Origin: Streptomyces ambofaciens ATCC 23877
Lineage (GTDB): Bacteria; Actinomycetota; Actinomycetes; Streptomycetales; Streptomycetaceae
Direction of reading: 5' to 3'
DNA length: 64,000 nucleotides
NCBI RefSeq assembly: GCF_001267885.1
Contig: NZ_CP012382.1
Span: forward strand, 6,621,001 to 6,685,000
Of this stretch, positions 14,449 through 21,596 are shown piece after piece. Every line of letters begins with the position of its first letter. The first letter of the stretch is position 1. The position numbers were made by a program, and so were the translations under genes. The notes under the pieces were generated by a model that searched no databases, was not told the origin of the DNA, and saw only the letters and a program-made list of their open reading frames with translations.

Positions 14449-16411
14449 GGTCCGTGGATTGCTCGCAGGACGTCCCTGGACCGGTCACGTCCTGGAGCGC
14501 GTCGAAGATCTCCCTGCCTTCGTAAAGTGGGGCCTCCGCCAACGTGTCCCCGTTGCCGTGGATAGCGAGACGAAGGGGCTCGCTATCCTCAGCGGCGACC
14601 CGGAGTACATCCGTCTCGTGCAGATGGGCAACGAGGAAGAAGCGTTCGTCATCCCCGTCGAGCTGGGGGAGCCGTTCCGCGTTGCTGTCCGTGACGTCCT
14701 CCGCGCCCTGCCTCGCATCGTGGGGCACAACTACCACGCCTACGATGCGCCAGCGCTTCACGCGTATCTAGGCATGGACTACGACGAGCTGTGCCGTAAG
14801 GCCACGGATACCATGCTTCTGTCGAAGCTCGTCGACCCCCGCGCGGTCCACGAGGGTGGCATAGGAAGCTCGCTGAAGCCGCTCTCAGACCACTACATCG
14901 ACCCGACGGCCGCCGATACACAAGGCGACCTCACGGCCGTGTTCCGCACGCTGAAGCTGACGAAGGAGACAGGGTGGGCGGGAATCCCGCTCTTCCACCC
15001 GACCTACGTCGAGTACGCCGCACTCGACGTCATCTTGACTGCACGGCTGCTCTCCAAACTGGAGGCGGAACTCCGTCGCTTCGGCGTTCCTCAGCGTCTC
15101 GTCGACTACGAACACGAGGTCGCCCGCATCTGCGGGCACATGCAGATCCGCGGCTTCCTTCTGGACCCTGACTACACCCGCCACCTGGCCGACGAGCTGA
15201 GGGAAGAGGAGGAGACCAACACCCGCATCGTCCGTTCCTACGGCGTGGAGAAGCTGGGCTCTCCGACTCAGATCGTCGAAGCGCTGCTTGGCATGGGGGA
15301 GTCCCTCATCATGCCCGGCAAGTCGGCGCCGGAGCGGACGGCCGGCGGAGCCATCAAGGCTGACAAGTCGGTCCTCTGTGCACTCGCGGACACCGACCTC
15401 TACGGCAAGCGTCTGCACATCCGCACCCCCAACCCGCTCGCCGTTGCCGTCATCAAGGCGAAGCGGGCGGCGAAGTGGCGCACGGCCTACGCGGACAACT
15501 TCCTCTCGACGGTCGACCGCAACGGCCGCATCCATCCGGGCATCCGGACGATGCAGGCGCGCACGGGGCGCATGTCCGTGACGAACCCCGCGGTTCAGAC
15601 CCTCCCGTCGGGCGACTGGAAGATCCGCCGGGCGTTCCTCGCGGAGCCGGGGGAGCGGATCATCAGCGTCGACTTCCAGGCCGTCGAACTGCGCGTTCTT
15701 GCGGCCCTGGCGGGCGTGACGAAGATGAAGGAGGCCATCAACGCCGGCCGTGACCTCCACTCCTTCACGGCGGAACTCGTCTTCGGGCCCGGCTTCACGA
15801 AGAAGCACCGCAAGATCAGTAAGGCGATCGGCTTCGGCGTGGTCTATGGAGGCGGCGCCAATACGATTCAGCGCCAGACCGGCGCCCCGATGGAGGAGGT
15901 CAAGCGGGCCGTCGCCGCCTACCACCGGGCGTACCCGGAGGTGCGCCGGGCGGCGAACCGATGGCAGCGTGAGGCCTTCGCGAACGGCATGGTGACGACG
16001 TCTGTGACGGGGCGTCGCCTCCCGCTGGACCGGGACCGCACCTACGCCGTGACGAACTACCAGGTTCAGAGTGCGGCGCGGGACTGCTTGGGCCAGGCCC
16101 TCATCAACATGGACGAGGCGGGCCTCCTGCCGTACCTGCGTCTCCCCGTTCACGACGAGGTCATCGCGTCGGCACCGGAGCGGGAGGCGGAGGACGTCGC
16201 CCGTGCCATCGGTGAGTGCATGACGTTCAACCTCTTTGGCGTGCCCATCGATTCGGACCCCGACGTCAGCGGACAGAGCTGGGGGAGCCTGTACATGAAG
16301 GACCCGGACGACAAGTACCTCCCGGAGCTACTCATCGAGCACGACCCGTACTTCGCGAGCCGGCCGGAGGAGGCGCACCGCATGCGGGAGCCGGAAGCGG
16401 CGGCAGCGTGA
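14441..16411 (+). CDS. Family A DNA polymerase
   Basis: A 656-residue polymerase with an N-terminal 3'-5' exonuclease. Exo I is VAVDSETKG near residue 40, Exo II is VGHNYHAYDAP, and Exo III is YVEYAALDVILTARL. The family A catalytic motifs follow: A (SVDFQAVELRVLAAL, near 410), B (KISKAIGFGVVYGG, near 460) and C (LPVHDEV, near 570). All key acidic residues are present, so it should be an active replicative polymerase. It lacks a 5'-3' exonuclease domain, as usual for phage enzymes. Its ATG lies within the end of the HNH gene, and its stop overlaps another HNH gene. Confidence 0.93.
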   Translation: MREVRGLLAGRPWTGHVLERVEDLPAFVKWGLRQRVPVAVDSETKGLAILSGDPEYIRLVQMGNEEEAFVIPVELGEPFRVAVRDVLRALPRIVGHNYHAYDAPALHAYLGMDYDELCRKATDTMLLSKLVDPRAVHEGGIGSSLKPLSDHYIDPTAADTQGDLTAVFRTLKLTKETGWAGIPLFHPTYVEYAALDVILTARLLSKLEAELRRFGVPQRLVDYEHEVARICGHMQIRGFLLDPDYTRHLADELREEEETNTRIVRSYGVEKLGSPTQIVEALLGMGESLIMPGKSAPERTAGGAIKADKSVLCALADTDLYGKRLHIRTPNPLAVAVIKAKRAAKWRTAYADNFLSTVDRNGRIHPGIRTMQARTGRMSVTNPAVQTLPSGDWKIRRAFLAEPGERIISVDFQAVELRVLAALAGVTKMKEAINAGRDLHSFTAELVFGPGFTKKHRKISKAIGFGVVYGGGANTIQRQTGAPMEEVKRAVAAYHRAYPEVRRAANRWQREAFANGMVTTSVTGRRLPLDRDRTYAVTNYQVQSAARDCLGQALINMDEAGLLPYLRLPVHDEVIASAPEREAEDVARAIGECMTFNLFGVPIDSDPDVSGQSWGSLYMKDPDDKYLPELLIEHDPYFASRPEEAHRMREPEAAAA

Positions 16412-16785
16412 CCCCCGCACGTCTCACACCCCCGACCCTGGGGCGCACGACCGCAGTTGGCCGCACGGTGGCGGGATTCCGTCCCTCTGCCGTGCGGCCC
16501 GTGCCTCGTCCCATGCACACCACGCCCTCCCTGCGCCCGCCTGAGCCTCCGCTCTTCCCCTCCCGTCGTGACGTTCTGCGACGGTGGGAGGAGTCGGAGG
16601 AGTGGTCCTGTGCCTACTGTGACGCCGCGTTTACGCAAATGGTTGTAGCGGAGGTGGACCACATACGTCCGCTTGCGAAGGGGGGCGTTCACGACTGGGC
16701 CAACCTGGCGCCCGCGTGCGCCGCTTGCAACCGCGCGAAGGCGGACACGGATGTCGTGTCTTGGCTCGCACAAAAGCACAGGTGA
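16408..16785 (+). CDS. HNH endonuclease
   Basis: A 125-residue protein with a Pro/Arg-rich N-terminus and a C-terminal HNH domain. The domain has CAYCDAAF (zinc pair), VAEVDHIRPLAKGGVHDWAN and LAPACAACNRAKADTD (second zinc pair), all expected residues intact. It starts at a GTG overlapping the polymerase stop. This is the fourth HNH gene of the prophage and the third attached to a replication gene. Confidence 0.8.
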   Translation: MTPARLTPPTLGRTTAVGRTVAGFRPSAVRPVPRPMHTTPSLRPPEPPLFPSRRDVLRRWEESEEWSCAYCDAAFTQMVVAEVDHIRPLAKGGVHDWANLAPACAACNRAKADTDVVSWLAQKHR

Positions 16786-17049
16786 GAGCCTCACCAACGT
16801 CACCTGCATAGTCACGCAAGGCGACGAAGAGGGGTGTGTGGAGGCTTCACAAGTCCTCCACACGGTCACAGTTCGGTAACGGGGATTGGTTGAACCATAA
16901 GACATGTCGACCGACATAACCGCAGGTGAGATTGGTCGACCGACATAAGTCGTTCAATCACGTGCTCGAACCGAAACGGACGTTACATCACATAGCGGTA
17001 CAGACAACGGGGTTGATCCGGCCGCTTGCTCATTGCCTGTGGAGGTTGT
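16786..17049 (+). promoter_or_regulatory. Control region with dense palindromes
   Basis: This 264-bp gap has no convincing ORF. It contains GGTTGAACC (16888-16896), ATGTCGACCGACAT (16904-16917, a 6-bp palindrome with 2-bp spacer) followed by AACC, GGTCGACC (16934-16941) followed by GACATAAG, and a degenerate motif 1 (ACATAAGTCGTTCAATCACG, 16943-16962). The GTCGAC/GACATAA cores match motif 2 of the four promoters at 20.4-25.4 kb. It is likely the operator/promoter region for the genes from 17050 onward. Confidence 0.6.
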
Positions 17050-17448
17050 GTGACTTACAGTCCTGATCACGCCACTGACGGACAACGGATGACCGATTTG
17101 ATCGAGGCGCTGATTCAGGCGGCGCACGAGGTCAGGCAGTTCGTTTCCGCCTACGACGACGCAGTAACCATGCCGGGCAGGCGGCCCGACGTGGATGCGG
17201 ACGGAACGGGCCGGACAGCAACGACCGGACCCTCCCGCCCAACGGAGGCGACGGCGCTGGACGGGCGCCGGCTGGCCCTCCGCACAGAACTGAAAAACGG
17301 CGCCGACTGGCTCGCCTACGCAGTAGCAGCGACTCGCGGCGTCTCCGCATCCATGGATCGCGCCCTCACCCATTGGGAAGGGGAGGACGTGACCCTCCAG
17401 CTCCCAGGGGGACAACTTGATCATCATGACGGGGCCGCAGGGCAGTGA
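17050..17448 (+). CDS. Hypothetical phage protein
   Basis: A 132-residue protein starting at a GTG that follows GGAGG; a later in-frame ATG at 17089 is an alternative start. It has a helical N-terminal half (MTDLIEALIQAAHEVRQFV), a low-complexity Arg/Thr/Gly linker and a second helical segment. It resembles no family I can name. It is the first gene after the palindrome-rich control region. Confidence 0.5.
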   Translation: MTYSPDHATDGQRMTDLIEALIQAAHEVRQFVSAYDDAVTMPGRRPDVDADGTGRTATTGPSRPTEATALDGRRLALRTELKNGADWLAYAVAATRGVSASMDRALTHWEGEDVTLQLPGGQLDHHDGAAGQ

Positions 17449-17638
17449 CGAAGAGGTCGGATTCCTGGCGGAGATGGCGGGGTTGCTGGGAGCTATCCCC
17501 GCGTTCGCCGCAGTACTCCAGTGGGCGACGGCAACAGCGCTCTACTGCCTCACCGGCTGGGAGAAGTGCCCGACGGCCGTAGCTGACGTGACGCTCGCGG
17601 AAGCCGCCGGCATGGCGATTCACTTCCTGGCCGCATGA
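17417..17638 (+). CDS. Small hydrophobic hypothetical protein
   Basis: A 73-residue Ala/Leu-rich protein with AEMAGLLGAIPAFAAVLQWA and a second hydrophobic stretch ending AIHFLAA, perhaps membrane-associated. The TTG start is well placed behind AGGGGG; the ATG at 17426 is an alternative. It overlaps the preceding gene by 32 bp. Motif 1 and a terminator follow directly. Confidence 0.45.
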   Translation: MIIMTGPQGSDEEVGFLAEMAGLLGAIPAFAAVLQWATATALYCLTGWEKCPTAVADVTLAEAAGMAIHFLAA

Positions 17639-17642
17639 CACC

Positions 17643-17662
17643 CGCGTAAAACGACTCACGCG
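17643..17662 (+). promoter_or_regulatory. Motif 1 copy (forward)
   Basis: CGCGTAAAACGACTCACGCG, an exact consensus copy between a stop codon (17638) and a terminator (17665). Confidence 0.7.
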
Positions 17663-17664
17663 AC

Positions 17665-17694
17665 GCCCCCGTTCCAGCGAGGGACGGGGGCTTT
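17665..17694 (+). terminator. Rho-independent terminator
   Basis: GCCCCCGT pairs with ACGGGGGC and is followed by TTTCG. It separates the 17.0-17.6 kb unit from the sigma-like gene. Confidence 0.75.
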
Positions 17695-17736
17695 CGTGTA
17701 CCTGAATCACTGTGTGACCCACGTCACAAAACATCA

Positions 17737-17767
17737 GCGTCACATCCGCCTCGGATTACGACACAAC
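17737..17767 (+). promoter_or_regulatory. Duplicated upstream element, copy 2
   Basis: GCGTCACATCCGCC, two variable bases and GGATTACGACACAAC repeat the element at 5023-5053 almost exactly. It lies about 30 bp upstream of the sigma-like gene and is followed by the leader AAGGCACACACGGAGGAG, which recurs in other prophage units. Probable shared promoter. Confidence 0.5.
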
Positions 17768-17798
17768 ACAAGCACAAGGCACACACGGAGGAGTTCAC

Positions 17799-18569
17799 AT
17801 GAGCCGCGACCAGATCAACGCCGACCAGATCCGCGCCGCACAGGGTGGCAACAGTGACGCCATGTGGCAGATCGTCATGGGTCTGGACGCGACTCTCCGC
17901 GGCATCGTCCGCAGCGTCGCCCCGACGGCAAACGAGAAGGACGCGGAGGACTACCTCCAGGAGGCGCGGGTGGTCCTGATCCAGCGCATCAAGGACTTCG
18001 ACTCCGACGCGTCGTCGGCATCGCTGATGACTTACGTCTATCAGGCAGCCCGTCGCGCGGTGACGGAGGCGCACATCTCCAACTCGTGCCCCGTCTCCGT
18101 TCCCGCATCGGCCGCGATCGTCGTCCGTCACCTCCTGTGGCGCCACGGTGGCGACGCGGAGAAGGTGTGGGCGGAGCTGGAGGAGCAGCGGAGCGCCACG
18201 CACAAGATCTCCCGGGAGATGTTCGTCTCGGTCATCGAAGCACTCGCGGAGGTGACGAGCCTCGACGCCCCCACCGGCGGAGAAGACGGCGACGGCTCCG
18301 GCCTCACGCTCTCCGACGTCCTCCCCGACCCCTTGTCGGAAGCCACCGACTCCATCGAGCGCCGCGACCTGGCCCGGTGGCTCATGACGCAGATCCCACA
18401 GCGCCAGGCATACGCGCTTCGCGCCTTCTACGGCGTCGGCATGACGAAGCAGGAGGACGCGGAAACGTGCGACGACCTGACCGTCAAGCCGGCCGCCCTC
18501 CGCAAGCTCCGTTCCCGCGGACTGTGCAGCGCGCTTGCCGTCGCAGACGCGCACGACGTGACCGCGTGA
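17799..18569 (+). CDS. Sigma-factor-like protein
   Basis: The 256-residue protein has a region 2-like segment at about 45-100 (DAEDYLQEARVVLIQRIKDF then LMTYVYQAARRAVTEAHIS) and a region 4-like helix-turn-helix at about 198-245 (IPQRQAYALRAFYGVGMTKQ then VKPAALRKLRSRG). They are joined by an acidic linker. This order matches sigma-70 family factors. It may redirect RNA polymerase to phage promoters such as the four repeated ones downstream, but that is inference. It has its own promoter element shared with the gp3-like gene and a good GGAGGAG ribosome site. Confidence 0.65.
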   Translation: MSRDQINADQIRAAQGGNSDAMWQIVMGLDATLRGIVRSVAPTANEKDAEDYLQEARVVLIQRIKDFDSDASSASLMTYVYQAARRAVTEAHISNSCPVSVPASAAIVVRHLLWRHGGDAEKVWAELEEQRSATHKISREMFVSVIEALAEVTSLDAPTGGEDGDGSGLTLSDVLPDPLSEATDSIERRDLARWLMTQIPQRQAYALRAFYGVGMTKQEDAETCDDLTVKPAALRKLRSRGLCSALAVADAHDVTA

Positions 18570-18606
18570 ATCACACACCCAACCGAACCGAACTGGAGCA
18601 ACGACC

Positions 18607-18753
18607 ATGAACCGACTCCCCTCCCTCGACGACTACGACCTCTCCGGCGTCCGCCTCGACGAAGCCGCCCTCTGGGGTGACGACGTGCGCTACCTCGTGG
18701 AGGCCCGCAGCGACGGCGAGGCGTTCGACGGCTTCACCATCGACACCCTGTAG
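18607..18753 (+). CDS. Small acidic hypothetical protein
   Basis: A 48-residue acidic ORF (MNRLPSLDDYDLSGVRLDEA...), 37 bp after the sigma-like gene with GGAGCAACGACC before the ATG. It may act with the sigma-like protein, but nothing in the sequence shows this. Motif 1 follows it. Confidence 0.45.
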   Translation: MNRLPSLDDYDLSGVRLDEAALWGDDVRYLVEARSDGEAFDGFTIDTL

Positions 18754-18763
18754 TACGCACCGC

Positions 18764-18783
18764 CGCGTAAAACGACTCACGCG
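18764..18783 (+). promoter_or_regulatory. Motif 1 copy (forward)
   Basis: CGCGTAAAACGACTCACGCG in the short gap between 18753 and the gene at 18812; no hairpin terminator accompanies it here. Confidence 0.7.
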
Positions 18784-18811
18784 ACTCGAAGTTACGGACA
18801 GAGGAGAGAAC

Positions 18812-19804
18812 ATGACCGAGCACATCGCTACGTGCCGTTGGGCCGCCGCTGACCACCTGCGCGCGCAGGTTTCCGGCGACGCCGTGCACATCGAACACCG
18901 AACCAACCACACCATCAACGGCGACGTCTCCCTCCGCTCCGACGCTGCCCGCACCTTCGCCCGCGGCATCCTCGCCCTGGCCGACGAGATCGACGGGGGA
19001 GAGGCGGAGGAGGTGCCGGCCCTGAGTCGTACCCCGAAGGTTGGTGACCGGGTGCGTGTCGTGCGCAACGCCTACAGCTTCGAGGGCGCCGAGAACATCG
19101 GTCGGGTGGGGGTGCTGAAGGAGGTCACCCCCGAAGACGCCCAGTCGCACCGTGTGTCCTTCACGGACGACGCTTACGGCTGGTGGTGCGCGGAAGTGGA
19201 GTACGTGGAGAGCGCGCCGGCCGACTCCCGCCCGAAGGTGGGCGACCGGTTCCGCGTCACGCAAGACTTCCTGGAGTGCGCGGGTGTCCACGTCGGTGAC
19301 ATCGTCGCCGTGGGCGAACTGACCGGAGATGAGTCGTTCCGCACCACGCCGTGCGCCGACGGCCGACGGTGGCACTTCGGCTTCTCCAGCATCGGTGACG
19401 GCCTGGAGCCCGTCACCGACGAGCCGGCTCACCCCCTCGACGAGCCGGGACTCGCCGGCTGGGAGCGCGACCTCATCGAGAGCGCGTCGCCCCCTGCCCC
19501 GATCAAGGTCGGTGACCTCGTGACGATCGTGCGCGCGGAGTACAGCGCCCGCGACGAGGACGGCCGCACGGGCATCGTGGACGAGGTCGACGACAACGAC
19601 GACCGCCTTCCATACCGCATCGTCGACGAGGCAGGCGACTTCGTCGCGTGGGCCGCAGAGGTTCGGAAGGTCGACGAGCCGGAGGACGCCACCCCCTCCC
19701 CCTTCGCCCGCTACGTCGACGAGGCGAAGAAGCTCCTCGCCGGCACCGACCACACCGGCACCGACGTCATCGCCCTGGCCCGGGAGCTGTCGGAGCACCC
19801 CTAG
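18812..19804 (+). CDS. Multi-KOW/SH3-like repeat protein
   Basis: A 330-residue protein. After an N-terminal domain of about 70 residues it has three barrel-like units beginning KVGDRVRVVRNAYS, KVGDRFRVTQDFLE and KVGDLVTIVRAEYS. Two of these contain a G(R/I)VG-type turn and a W-x-AEV strand. The C-terminus is a helical segment RYVDEAKKLLAG. The N-terminal domain, one barrel and the C-terminal helix are shared with the paralogue at 19852. The function is unknown; binding of nucleic acid or a host protein is plausible. Confidence 0.6.
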   Translation: MTEHIATCRWAAADHLRAQVSGDAVHIEHRTNHTINGDVSLRSDAARTFARGILALADEIDGGEAEEVPALSRTPKVGDRVRVVRNAYSFEGAENIGRVGVLKEVTPEDAQSHRVSFTDDAYGWWCAEVEYVESAPADSRPKVGDRFRVTQDFLECAGVHVGDIVAVGELTGDESFRTTPCADGRRWHFGFSSIGDGLEPVTDEPAHPLDEPGLAGWERDLIESASPPAPIKVGDLVTIVRAEYSARDEDGRTGIVDEVDDNDDRLPYRIVDEAGDFVAWAAEVRKVDEPEDATPSPFARYVDEAKKLLAGTDHTGTDVIALARELSEHP

Positions 19805-19805
19805 C

Positions 19806-19825
19806 CGCGTAAAACGACTCACGCG
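19806..19825 (+). promoter_or_regulatory. Motif 1 copy (forward)
   Basis: CGCGTAAAACGACTCACGCG one base after the stop at 19804, in the gap before the paralogous gene at 19852. Confidence 0.7.
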
Positions 19826-19851
19826 ACACCAACCACACACGAGGAGAGACC

Positions 19852-20349
19852 GTGACTAGACACACACTGAGGTGCCGTGTAACCGACGGGGACTACGCGG
19901 AGGCGCACATCGACGCGGACGGCGACGTGCGCCTTGAGGTGCACATGGGTCAGCACACCTCCGCCTTCGTCTACGGCCGCCCCACAGAGTTCGCCGCCTT
20001 CGCCCGTGCCGTCCTGGCAGGGACGGGGGAGAGCGTGGAGACGCTGACCGACGGGTCGATCAATGTAGGTGACCGGGTGGAGATCCTCCCGTCCGCCAAC
20101 AACACGACCACCGCTGGCCGTGTGGGAGTCGTCAGTAAGGTCGACCGTAGCGGTAACGACGACATGCCGTACCGAGTCGACGACGAGGCGGGCGGGTTCA
20201 TTGCCTGGGCGACGCGAGTCCGCAAGATCTCCAGCGATTCCGCCACCTCCCCGCGCGCTGACTTCGTCTCCCAGGCCCGCGCCGCACTCGACGGCACCAA
20301 CCCCACGGCCGCAGACATAGTCCGCCTCGCGGAGTTCCTGGCCGGCTGA
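19852..20349 (+). CDS. KOW/SH3-like protein (paralogue of 18812 gene)
   Basis: A 165-residue protein with the same architecture as its upstream neighbour but only one barrel: an N-terminal domain (HTLRCRVTDGDYAEAHIDAD), NVGDRVEILPSANN...GGFIAWATRVRKI, and a C-terminal helix FVSQARAALDG. It looks like a duplicate that kept or gained one repeat. It starts at GTG after GAGGAGAG. Function unknown. Confidence 0.55.
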   Translation: MTRHTLRCRVTDGDYAEAHIDADGDVRLEVHMGQHTSAFVYGRPTEFAAFARAVLAGTGESVETLTDGSINVGDRVEILPSANNTTTAGRVGVVSKVDRSGNDDMPYRVDDEAGGFIAWATRVRKISSDSATSPRADFVSQARAALDGTNPTAADIVRLAEFLAG

Positions 20350-20369
20350 CGCGTAAGTCGTTTCACGCG
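20350..20369 (-). promoter_or_regulatory. Motif 1 copy (reverse) next to a promoter
   Basis: CGCGTAAGTCGTTTCACGCG overlaps the end of the upstream gene (stop at 20349). It is in the opposite orientation to the six copies upstream. Its centre is 34.5 bp before the centre of motif 2 at 20384. Confidence 0.7.
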
Positions 20370-20383
20370 ACTTTCCCCGCAGG

Positions 20384-20415
20384 GGTTGTGTGGTCGACAT
20401 AACCCGTGCCATAGT
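20384..20415 (+). promoter_or_regulatory. Phage promoter with overlapping motif 2 operator
   Basis: The palindrome GGTTGTGT-N5-ACATAACC (20384-20404) overlaps a -35 box TTGTGT; an 18-bp spacer leads to CATAGT (20410-20415) as -10. The leader contains AAGGCACACACGG and a GGGGCG/CGCCCC hairpin (20442-20465) just before the ribosome site. One of four near-identical promoters in the prophage. Confidence 0.7.
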
Positions 20416-20478
20416 CATCACATCGCAAGGCACACACGGAAGGGGCGCTCCGCACGGGGCGCCCCAGGGGAGGACGTC

Positions 20479-20814
20479 ATGGCACTCACCTTTCACCTGA
20501 TCTCGTACCGCACCCTGTCGGGCGAGACAGGCGTGGCCCGGGTCGGTACCGACCGCACCCGCCCGGTCCGATCGGAGTGCAGGGAGCAAATCCCCGGCTT
20601 CCTCAGCGGATCGCACCTGGGGCCGGAGCCGACCCTCACGCTCACCTACGAGACGGAGCGCGGGACGCAGACGAAGACGGTCAGCCGCACCCTGCTGAAC
20701 CGCAGCGTCGGCCGGCTCGTCGCCCGCGCTGCGGACCGGGGCGAAGCGTGGAACATCGCCGTCGTCGACGAGCGCGGGGAGGATGTCACCGACTCCGTCC
20801 CCTGCTTCGCCTGA
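20479..20814 (+). CDS. Hypothetical phage protein
   Basis: A 111-residue beta-rich protein (FHLISYRTLSGETGVARVG..., TLTLTYETERGTQTKTVSRT) under the promoter at 20384. The ribosome site GGGGAGGA directly follows a leader hairpin, which could regulate translation. No family recognised. Confidence 0.5.
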   Translation: MALTFHLISYRTLSGETGVARVGTDRTRPVRSECREQIPGFLSGSHLGPEPTLTLTYETERGTQTKTVSRTLLNRSVGRLVARAADRGEAWNIAVVDERGEDVTDSVPCFA

Positions 20815-20847
20815 CCAACTAGCCGAAGCGCCCTCCGCGGCGCTGGC

Positions 20848-20922
20848 GCCCCGCATAGGCAAGCCCGACTACCCGGTACCCCCAGTGCCGGCGGGCGCGC
20901 GGTTCGAATCCGCGGCGGGGCA
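20848..20922 (+). tRNA. tRNA-like element, unusual D and anticodon arms
   Basis: A perfect 7-bp acceptor stem (GCCCCGC 20848-20854 with GCGGGGC 20915-20921, discriminator A) and a perfect T arm (CGCGG-TTCGAAT-CCGCG, 20898-20914) are clear. The middle does not fold canonically. CGGTA/TGCCG can form an anticodon stem with loop CCCCCAG, which would read CCC (Gly) but has C instead of U at position 33. The D stem would be only UAG/CUA. An alternative long hairpin (GCCCG 20863-20867 with CGGGC 20892-20896, enclosing CCGGTA/TGCCGG) competes. CCA is not encoded. It may be a degenerate phage tRNA or a tRNA mimic. Confidence 0.5.
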
Positions 20923-20957
20923 CTTCACAGACCTACCGACTCACTAAAGGAGCAACC

Positions 20958-21239
20958 TTGTTCGAGATCTCCCGCATCGCCGACCTGCACCCCACGGCGA
21001 TCACGCACAGCGCCCGTCAGCTCCGCCTAGTCTTCCCCAACGGCTTCGGCGCGTCGGTCATCACCGACGGATACGGCGCGGAGGAAGGGCTCTACGAGGT
21101 GGCCGTGCTGGACGCGGACGGGCACGTCACCTACGACACCCCGGTCACGGGCGACGTCGAGGGATACCAGACCTCCGACGAGGTCGCGGCGCTCCTGCAC
21201 AGCATCGCGGTCCTGCCATCGTCCGCGCTGGAGCGGTGA
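20958..21239 (+). CDS. Hypothetical phage protein
   Basis: A 93-residue protein with a TTG start after AAAGGAGC. It is beta-rich in the middle (LRLVFPNGFGASVITDG) and helical at the end. It starts a coupled run of three small genes after the tRNA-like element. Function unknown. Confidence 0.5.
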   Translation: MFEISRIADLHPTAITHSARQLRLVFPNGFGASVITDGYGAEEGLYEVAVLDADGHVTYDTPVTGDVEGYQTSDEVAALLHSIAVLPSSALER

Positions 21240-21391
21240 CCGTGAAGCACAACCCCAACGACTCCGCCATCCGCGCCGCCTTCGACCGCTTCCACACCAC
21301 GGCGTCGACGTCCCGCAAGTCGGCCGTCGCCCAGCTCCACACCGACATGAAGCGCGCCGGGGGACCGGTGCCGCAGGAGGAGGAGAAGTGA
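21236..21391 (+). CDS. Small basic hypothetical protein
   Basis: A 51-residue basic ORF starting at a GTG that overlaps the previous stop and ending over the next GTG. It has SAIRAAFDRFHTTASTSRKS and QLHTDMKRAGG, helical and basic. Function unknown. Confidence 0.45.
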   Translation: MTVKHNPNDSAIRAAFDRFHTTASTSRKSAVAQLHTDMKRAGGPVPQEEEK

Positions 21392-21585
21392 CCACGCAGT
21401 ACGAGGAGCACTACATCGTCGAGCACGTCAAGGCGGAGGGGAAGGTCGACGTCGAGCAGTACGACAACCCGTCGGAGGCGATCGGGGCCTACAACGAGCT
21501 GGCCCGTGTGCTGAGTCGCGGAGAGAAGATCAACCTCCACCGGTACAGCTCCGTCGTGCTCGCCTCGTCCGCCCGCGCGAAGTAG
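21388..21585 (+). CDS. Small hypothetical protein
   Basis: A 65-residue beta-alpha-beta protein (EEHYIVEHVKAEGKVDVEQY...SEAIGAYNELARVLSRG). The GTG start overlaps the upstream stop. No family recognised. Confidence 0.5.
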   Translation: MTTQYEEHYIVEHVKAEGKVDVEQYDNPSEAIGAYNELARVLSRGEKINLHRYSSVVLASSARAK

Positions 21586-21596
21586 GAGACCCGACC

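Noticed and set aside
20848-20922. The tRNA-like element as the prophage attachment site
   Set aside because: It lies deep inside the phage region; the true junction is in the radical SAM gene at about 29,850.
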